18,124 nt of DNA from VRUE01 sp035997045 (GTDB taxonomy: Bacteria > Actinomycetota > Thermoleophilia > Solirubrobacterales > 70-9). Under the pieces are notes generated by a model. The model saw only the letters and a program-made list of their open reading frames with translations, had not been told where the DNA came from and did not search any database. The DNA is taken from NCBI GenBank assembly GCA_035997045.1, contig DASYIY010000100.1, positions 1 through 18,124 on the forward strand, written 5' to 3'. Each line of letters begins with the position of its first letter. Position 1 is the first letter of the stretch. Of this stretch, positions 13,797-18,124 are shown one piece after another. The position numbers and the translations under genes were made by a program.

Positions 13797-14638
13797 CCGG
13801 TCTGCCCCCCGACCGCCTCGAGGTAGACCTCCTCAAGCGAGCTGTGGCGGACCTCGACCCGGTAGACCCGCTCTCCGGCAGCGACCAGCTCGCTGACGAT
13901 GCGTGGTGCATCCTCGCGGTCGGAACCTTCGAAGATGCGCACACCCGACCCGGTCTCGACCTCGACTCCACCCGGACCGGCAAGCTCCTCCGGAGTCCCG
14001 GCCTCGATCAGCTTGCCGCGGGCGATGATCGCGACCCGGTCGCAGACCAGCTCGACCTCGCTCAGCAGGTGCGAGTTGAGCAGCACCGAAACGCCGCGGT
14101 CGCGCACCTCCTCGAGCAGCTCGCGGACGATGCGGCGGCCGACCGGGTCGAGGGCGCTGGTCGGCTCATCGAGCAAGAGCAGCCGCGGCGAGCCAACCAA
14201 CGCCTGGGCGATCCCCAGGCGCTGCTGCATACCCTTCGACATCGCTTCGACCCGCTTGTCAGCAGCGTCGCCGAGGCCAACCAGACCGAGCAGCTCCGCG
14301 CGCTCGGCTGCGCCACCGGATGAGCCGGACAGCCGCTGGTGCAGGCGCAGCAGCTCCTCGGCCGAGGACCAGCCAGGAAAGCGGAAGAGCTCCGCCAGGT
14401 AACCGAGCGCCGCGCGGGCCGGCGGCGAGCCCGCCGGCTTACCCAGCACCTCGGCGCGGCCCCCACTCGGGCGCACCAGTCCGCAGGCGATCTTGGTCAG
14501 CGTCGACTTGCCAGCCCCGTTGGGTCCGAGCAGCCCGACCAGCTCCCCCGCTCCCACCTCGAGATCGATCCCCGCCAGCGCCTCCTGCCCCCGGTAGCTC
14601 TTGCGCAGGCCGGCAATGGCGAGCACCGGGGCGTCCAT
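13793..14638 (-). CDS. ABC transporter ATP-binding protein
   Basis: A 281-residue ABC-2 exporter ATPase. Walker A is GPNGAGKST (38-46), the signature is MSKGMQQRL (133-141, the SKGMxQ variant common in ABC-2 ATPases), Walker B is LLLLDEPTSALD (about 153-164), and the switch His is about 190 (NSHLL). The C-terminal about 70 residues form the accessory domain seen in many drug- or lipid-export ATPases, ending SSLEEVYLEAV. The start is ATG 14638, which shares one base with the metG stop (TGATG). A frame extending 80 codons upstream is antisense-like sequence within metG. It pairs with the permease just downstream to form an exporter of unknown substrate. Confidence 0.95.
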   Translation of the reverse strand: MDAPVLAIAGLRKSYRGQEALAGIDLEVGAGELVGLLGPNGAGKSTLTKIACGLVRPSGGRAEVLGKPAGSPPARAALGYLAELFRFPGWSSAEELLRLHQRLSGSSGGAAERAELLGLVGLGDAADKRVEAMSKGMQQRLGIAQALVGSPRLLLLDEPTSALDPVGRRIVRELLEEVRDRGVSVLLNSHLLSEVELVCDRVAIIARGKLIEAGTPEELAGPGGVEVETGSGVRIFEGSDREDAPRIVSELVAAGERVYRVEVRHSSLEEVYLEAVGGQTG

Positions 14639-16143
14639 CAAGTCGGCGGCTCGATCTTCGGGAAGAGCGCCGGGATTCGCTCGACGCTCTGGCCGCCCCG
14701 CCGCGAACCGAGATCGGCCAGCGCACGATCCTCTTCGGCCAGCGCGGCGAGCAGCGTCTCGCTGCTGCGCGGCAGGTAGGGAGCGACCAGCAGCGTCGTC
14801 ACCCGCAGTCCCTCGACCAGGTTGTAGAGGACCTCGTCGAGGCGCTCGGGGTCGGCCTCGTCCTTGGCCAGCACCCACGGCTGCGTCTCCTCGACGAAGC
14901 GGTTGAGCCTGCGCACCAGGGCCCAGACCACCTCCAGCGCCTGGCTCAGCTCAGCCCGGTCGAGCAGCTCGCAGAAGCGCGGCACGACGCCTTCGAAGTC
15001 CTCGGCGAGCACGGCGTCGACCGCTGCCTCGGGCACGACGCCGCTGCGGTAGCGCTCGACCATCGCCAGCACGCGGCTGGCGAGGTTGCCGAAGTCGTTG
15101 GCCAGCTCGGTCTCGTAGCGCGCCTCGAAGCCGGCGGTCGAGATCGAGCCGTCCTGGCCGAAGCTGACCTCGCGGAAGAGGTAGAAGCGCAGCGCGTCGG
15201 CGCCGAAGCGATCGATCACCTCGAAGGGATCGAGCACGTTGCCGAGCGACTTCGACATCTTCTTCTCGCCCATCAGCAGGTAGCCGTGGATAGTCATCCG
15301 CTGCGGCGGCTCGAGGTCCGCGGCCAGGCAGAGGGCTGGCCAGATCACCGCGTGGAACTTGAGGATGTCCTTTGCCAGCACGTGCAGGCTGGCCGGCCAG
15401 TAGCGTTCGGTCAGGTCCTCTCCCTCGCGGGCGAAGCCGAGCGCGGTGACGTAGTTGAGCAGCGCGTCGAACCAGACGTACATCCGCTGCTCGGGGTCCC
15501 AGGGCAGCGGCAGCCCCCATTTCAGAGTCGGACGGGAGAGCGAGACATCCTCCAGCCCGCCCTTGATGAACGAGACCGCCTCGTTGCGGCGGAACTCGGG
15601 CACGACGAAGTCGGGACGTTCCTCGTAGAGGCCTTCGAGCTGGCCCTGGAAGGCGGCGAGGCGGAAGAACCAGTTCTCCTCGCGCACCTTCTCCAGCGGG
15701 ATCTCGTGGATCGCGCAGGTGTTGCCGGGGCCGAGCTCGCGCTCGGTCTTGAAGTCGGCGCAGCGCGGGCAATACCAGCCTTCGTAGGTGCCCTTGCTGA
15801 CCCAGCCGTTGTCGTAGACCCGCTGCATGATCTCGGCGACCTTCACCTTGTGGCGCGGATCGGAGGTGCGGATGAAGAAGTCGTTGGTCGCGTCGATGAT
15901 CGGCCCCAGCGCCTCGAACTTCGCCGCGTTGCGGTCGGCCAGCTCCTGCGGCGAAATACCCTCGCGCTCGGCCGCCGTCTCGATCGGCTCGCCGTGCTCG
16001 TCGGTGCCGGTGAGGAAGAAGACGTCCTCGCCCCGCTGGCGCATGTGCCGAGCCAGCACGTCGGCAGCCATCGTCGAGTAGGCGTGGCCGAGGTGCGGCT
16101 CCGCGTTGACGTAGTAGATCGGGGTGGTTACGTAATAGGACAC
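14638..16143 (-). CDS. metG: Methionyl-tRNA synthetase
   Basis: A 501-residue class I aminoacyl-tRNA synthetase charging tRNA-Met. The HIGH motif is HLGH (17-20) in TTPIYYVNAEPHLGHAYS, and the KMSKS motif is KKMSKS at about 294-299. The connective peptide holds a single knuckle C125-x2-C128 ... C143-x2-H146, like Thermus-type enzymes. Other landmarks are TGTDEHG and VWFDALLNY. It has no C-terminal EMAP-II-like tRNA-binding domain, so it is the short form. The start is GTG 16143. It has no ribosome binding site, but TAGCCT ends 8 nt upstream, so a leaderless promoter in the 22-nt gap after rsmI is plausible. It is coupled through TGATG to the ABC ATPase gene. Confidence 0.97.
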   Translation of the reverse strand: MSYYVTTPIYYVNAEPHLGHAYSTMAADVLARHMRQRGEDVFFLTGTDEHGEPIETAAEREGISPQELADRNAAKFEALGPIIDATNDFFIRTSDPRHKVKVAEIMQRVYDNGWVSKGTYEGWYCPRCADFKTERELGPGNTCAIHEIPLEKVREENWFFRLAAFQGQLEGLYEERPDFVVPEFRRNEAVSFIKGGLEDVSLSRPTLKWGLPLPWDPEQRMYVWFDALLNYVTALGFAREGEDLTERYWPASLHVLAKDILKFHAVIWPALCLAADLEPPQRMTIHGYLLMGEKKMSKSLGNVLDPFEVIDRFGADALRFYLFREVSFGQDGSISTAGFEARYETELANDFGNLASRVLAMVERYRSGVVPEAAVDAVLAEDFEGVVPRFCELLDRAELSQALEVVWALVRRLNRFVEETQPWVLAKDEADPERLDEVLYNLVEGLRVTTLLVAPYLPRSSETLLAALAEEDRALADLGSRRGGQSVERIPALFPKIEPPT

Positions 16144-16151
16144 TGCGAGCC

Positions 16152-16157
16152 AGGCTA
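16152..16157 (-). promoter_or_regulatory. Putative -10 box (TAGCCT) for leaderless metG
   Basis: TAGCCT ends 8 nt before the metG GTG inside the short rsmI-metG gap, with no Shine-Dalgarno in between. Hexamer and spacing are identical to those before the lactate monooxygenase gene. It would let metG be expressed independently of the ROK-rsmI message. Confidence 0.4.
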
Positions 16158-16165
16158 GTCGACGC

Positions 16166-16993
16166 TCAGCGGCGGGGCTCGCGCCCGGTAAGCGCCCGGT
16201 AGAGGTCGTTCGCGCGGGTGCCCGTCAGTGCCGCGACGACACTGGCAGCAGCGCGCGGGCGGGCGCCGGACTGGACCAGGTGGCGCAGGGCGTCGACGGC
16301 GAAGCCGATGTCGTGGTCGTGATCCCCGGAGGCGGCCGGACCGATCACGAGGACGATCTCGCCCTTGACGTCGCCGCGGAAGCGCCGCGCCAGTTCGGAC
16401 AGCGAGCCGCGGGCGACCTCCTCGTGCATCTTGGTCAGCTCGCGGCAGACCGCGGCCGGGCGTTCCGGGGCGATCGCCGCCAGCGCCGCCAGCGACTCCC
16501 CCACCCTTCGCGGCGACTCGAAGGCGACCACCGTCTCGGCCGAGCGCAGCACGCGCTCCATCTCACCGGAGCGCTTGGGCAGGAAGCCCTCGTAACGCCA
16601 GCGGTCGGTCGGCAGGCCGGAGGCGACCAGGGCCACCGGCACCACTGACGGCCCGGGCAGCACGGTCACGTCGAGGGCACGTTCGATGCAGCGGTGGATC
16701 AGCTTGTAGCCGGGGTCGGAGATCGCCGGCATGCCGGCGTCGGAGACGAGGGCAACGGTGTCGCCGCGCTCGATCCGCTGCGCCAGCTCGGTCGCGCGCG
16801 CCGCTTCGTTGCCCTCGTGGTTGGAGATCAGCGGCGGCGCCGGGCGGATGCCGAGCTTGTCGAGCAGCCCTCCGGTGCGGCGGGTGTCCTCGCAAGCGAT
16901 CCAGTCGGCGCTGACGAGGGCATCGCGGACGCGGGTGGTGACGTCGTCGAGGTTGCCGATCGGGGTCGGGCAGACGATCAGCTCGCCCGGCAT
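16166..16993 (-). CDS. rsmI: 16S rRNA (cytidine(1402)-2'-O)-methyltransferase
   Basis: A 275-residue SAM-dependent tetrapyrrole-methylase-fold enzyme that 2'-O-methylates C1402 of 16S rRNA in the decoding centre. Motifs: VCPTPIGNLDDVTTRV at the N-terminus, IACEDTRRTGGLL, ISNHEGNE, ALVSDAGMPAISDPGYKL, VLPGPSVVPVAL, and FLPKRSGEM, followed by VVAFESPRRV and CRELTKMHEEV. The C-terminal tail is helical, as in the family. The start is ATG 16993, sharing one base with the ROK kinase stop (TGATG) and preceded by a good Shine-Dalgarno (AGGGGAAGG). The pairing with metG is the common actinobacterial arrangement. The call is secure. Confidence 0.97.
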   Translation of the reverse strand: MPGELIVCPTPIGNLDDVTTRVRDALVSADWIACEDTRRTGGLLDKLGIRPAPPLISNHEGNEAARATELAQRIERGDTVALVSDAGMPAISDPGYKLIHRCIERALDVTVLPGPSVVPVALVASGLPTDRWRYEGFLPKRSGEMERVLRSAETVVAFESPRRVGESLAALAAIAPERPAAVCRELTKMHEEVARGSLSELARRFRGDVKGEIVLVIGPAASGDHDHDIGFAVDALRHLVQSGARPRAAASVVAALTGTRANDLYRALTGREPRR

Positions 16994-17955
16994 CAGCCCT
17001 TCCCCTGCGCCAGCTCGATCCGCGCCATCGCCGCGGCGCCGATCATGCCGGCGTCGGCACCCAGCTCGGCGGCGACGACGGGAATGCGCTTCATCGGCGG
17101 CAGGGCCCGTTGCTCGAGCACACGGCGCGCCGGGTCGAGCAACAGGTCGCCGGCCGCGATCACGCCACCCCCGATGACGAAGACCTCGGGCTCGAAGATG
17201 TTGGCGAAGCTGGTCAGGGCGACCCCGAGCCGCGAGCCGATCAGCTCGAAGACGGCGCGCGCCGTAGCGTCGCCTCCGAGCGCTGCCTCGGTCACCGCCT
17301 TGCCGTCGATCGTCTCGCCGTCGGCGAGCATCGCCCCCAGCGCCGAGTCGGGCTCGCGCTCCGCCGCCGCCCGTCCCTCGCGCCCCAGTGCCGTCCCGGA
17401 GGCAAGCGTCTCGACGCAGCCGCGGCCCGGGCAGTTGCCCTGGCAGGGCGGTCCGTCGGCCTCGATCACGGTGTGGCCCAGCTCGGCCCCGGCCCCGGTC
17501 GAGCCCCGGTAGATCTCGCCACCGAGGATCAGGCCGCCGCCGATGCCGGTGCCGATCGTCAGCATCACCGCGTTTTCGGCCCCGCGCGCTGAACCGTAGA
17601 GATGCTCGGCCAGGGCGGCGACGGTAGCGTCGTTGTCGACGAAGGCGGGCAGACCAGTGCGCTCGCGGACCAGGTCGCGGATCGGCAGGTCCTCCAGCGG
17701 CAGGTTGACCGCCGAGACCGCGATCCCCTTGTCGTGGTTGATCGTCGCCGGGATGCCCATGCCAACCCCGGCCACGCCCTCGCGGGCGGCGTGGGCCTCC
17801 CCCACCTCGCGGATCAAAAGCTCGACCAGCTCGTCCTCGGTCTGCCCGGTCGAGGCCTCGCGGCTCTCCCAGAGCACCTTCGAGTCGGGGTCGAGGACGC
17901 CGAGCAGCATCTTCGTGCCGCCCAGGTCCACGCCGATGATTTCCCCTGCACTCAC
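16993..17955 (-). CDS. ROK-family sugar kinase (probable glucokinase)
   Basis: A 320-residue ROK kinase. N-terminal phosphate loop IIGVDLGGTKMLLGVLD, then GVGMGIPATIN, catalytic-Asp segment VDNDATVAALAEH, IGTGIGGGLILGG, GAGAELGHTVIEADG, and the ROK zinc motif as CQGNCPGRGCVE, a longer form than the textbook CxCGxxGCxE. Most such enzymes phosphorylate glucose with ATP (some use polyphosphate). The substrate here is inferred. The start is GTG 17955, immediately before the conserved SAGEIIGVDLGG. In-frame starts upstream (to 18066) would overlap the divergent gene and add non-conserved residues. It leads the rsmI-metG-ABC run and is divergent from the LCP-type gene across 64 nt. Confidence 0.92.
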   Translation of the reverse strand: MSAGEIIGVDLGGTKMLLGVLDPDSKVLWESREASTGQTEDELVELLIREVGEAHAAREGVAGVGMGIPATINHDKGIAVSAVNLPLEDLPIRDLVRERTGLPAFVDNDATVAALAEHLYGSARGAENAVMLTIGTGIGGGLILGGEIYRGSTGAGAELGHTVIEADGPPCQGNCPGRGCVETLASGTALGREGRAAAEREPDSALGAMLADGETIDGKAVTEAALGGDATARAVFELIGSRLGVALTSFANIFEPEVFVIGGGVIAAGDLLLDPARRVLEQRALPPMKRIPVVAAELGADAGMIGAAAMARIELAQGKG

Positions 17956-18019
17956 GCGAGGATCGGGCAGGGGTGGATGCGGTCGACCGCGGGCATCGGC
18001 ATGATTCCCGCAGTCTTTC
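17956..18019. promoter_or_regulatory. Divergent promoter region, ROK kinase and LCP-type gene
   Basis: The 64 nt between the two divergent starts must hold at least one promoter for each direction, unless either gene is read from further away. I see no good TANNNT box at leaderless spacing for either gene and no Shine-Dalgarno before the ATG at 18020, so the elements cannot be placed. The start codons themselves are the main support. Confidence 0.35.
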
Positions 18020-18124
18020 ATGGCCGACAATGGCGAGCAGCAGCCCTCCGGGCCGCCCGAGTACAAGGTCTACCGGTCCCGGAAGGGCCGCTTGTCAGGG
18101 TTGCGGTCCCCAGATCTCTCAGGA
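18020..18124 (+). CDS. Probable LCP (LytR-CpsA-Psr) family protein, N-terminus only
   Basis: The first 35 codons of a plus-strand gene cut by the window end. The peptide begins MADNGEQQPSGPPEY, continues KVYRSRKGRLSGL and is still open. A polar Pro-containing head with a YKVYRSRKGRLSGLR basic patch is what I recall preceding the transmembrane segment in actinobacterial LCP proteins, which transfer glycopolymers onto peptidoglycan. The catalytic domain lies outside the window, so this is a pattern-based guess. The frame is supported by the ATG at 18020, which shares its palindromic CATG with a minus-strand ATG, and by the divergent layout with the ROK gene. Confidence 0.55.
   Translation, partial: MADNGEQQPSGPPEYKVYRSRKGRLSGLRSPDLSG

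Noticed and set aside
14639..14878. 80-codon N-terminal extension of the ABC ATPase frame.
   Set aside because: The residues are Arg/Gly/Ala-rich antisense-like sequence within metG. The conserved ATPase domain begins right after ATG 14638, which is coupled to the metG stop.
17956..18066. 37-codon N-terminal extension of the ROK kinase frame.
   Set aside because: It overlaps the divergent LCP-type start, has no conserved content, and the family fold begins directly after GTG 17955.
1..18124. CRISPR arrays, transposases, integrases, toxin-antitoxin pairs, prophage or defence genes.
   Set aside because: No direct-repeat arrays or recognisable proteins of these classes were seen on either strand. 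The only repeat structures are the hairpins and the palindrome listed.

Overview
The window is GC-rich, gene-dense bacterial chromosome with almost no spacing between genes and frequent GTG starts. Most stop and start codons at gene junctions overlap (ATGA, GTGA, TAGTG or TGATG). The gene set (class I prs, glmU, ispE, rsmA, metG, rsmI, a ROK sugar kinase, an LCP-type wall protein, a DUF6159-like membrane protein, and a tRNA-Gln beside glmU) and its order recall the actinobacterial rsmI-metG-tatD-rsmA-ispE ... glmU-prs neighbourhood. I infer a deep-branching Actinobacteriota such as Thermoleophilia; the lineage is an inference from gene order and protein style, not a proven placement.

Layout. 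(1) 1-1965, plus strand: the 3' part of an ABC1/AarF/UbiB-type kinase, coupled to an integral membrane protein. (2) 2021-5784, minus strand: HdeD-like membrane protein, glmU, prs, and a glycerophosphodiester phosphodiesterase, ending at a stem-loop shared with the convergent plus-strand pair. (3) 5853-5925, plus strand: tRNA-Gln(TTG). (4) 5936-11317, minus strand: tatD, rsmA, ispE, a DedA-PAP2 fusion, a small membrane protein, and then a PucR/CdaR-type regulator with its own promoter. (5) 11318-12923: an island-like stretch with a rho-independent terminator, the orphan 3' end of an unrecognised minus-strand gene, a plus-strand lactate 2-monooxygenase-like flavoenzyme, and a nested inverted repeat of about 120 bp. 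(6) 12924-17955, minus strand: ROK kinase, rsmI, metG, and an ABC-2 ATPase/permease pair. (7) 18020 to the end, plus strand: the first 35 codons of a probable LCP (LytR-CpsA-Psr) protein.

The genes mostly serve housekeeping and envelope work. GlmU makes UDP-GlcNAc, Prs makes PRPP, and IspE feeds isoprenoid (and so undecaprenyl) synthesis. The DedA-PAP2 fusion looks suited to undecaprenyl-(pyro)phosphate recycling, and the LCP protein would attach polymers to the wall. RsmA, RsmI, MetG and tRNA-Gln serve translation.

I found no clear novel defence or mobile system, CRISPR array or transposase. The most noteworthy signals are: a repeated promoter/start architecture, a TANNNT box 6-8 nt before the start codon without a Shine-Dalgarno sequence, implying leaderless mRNAs for several genes; the DedA-PAP2 fusion; a tRNA-Gln with C at position 33; the nested palindrome that contains the end of the flavoenzyme gene; and the orphan gene tail with its intact terminator.
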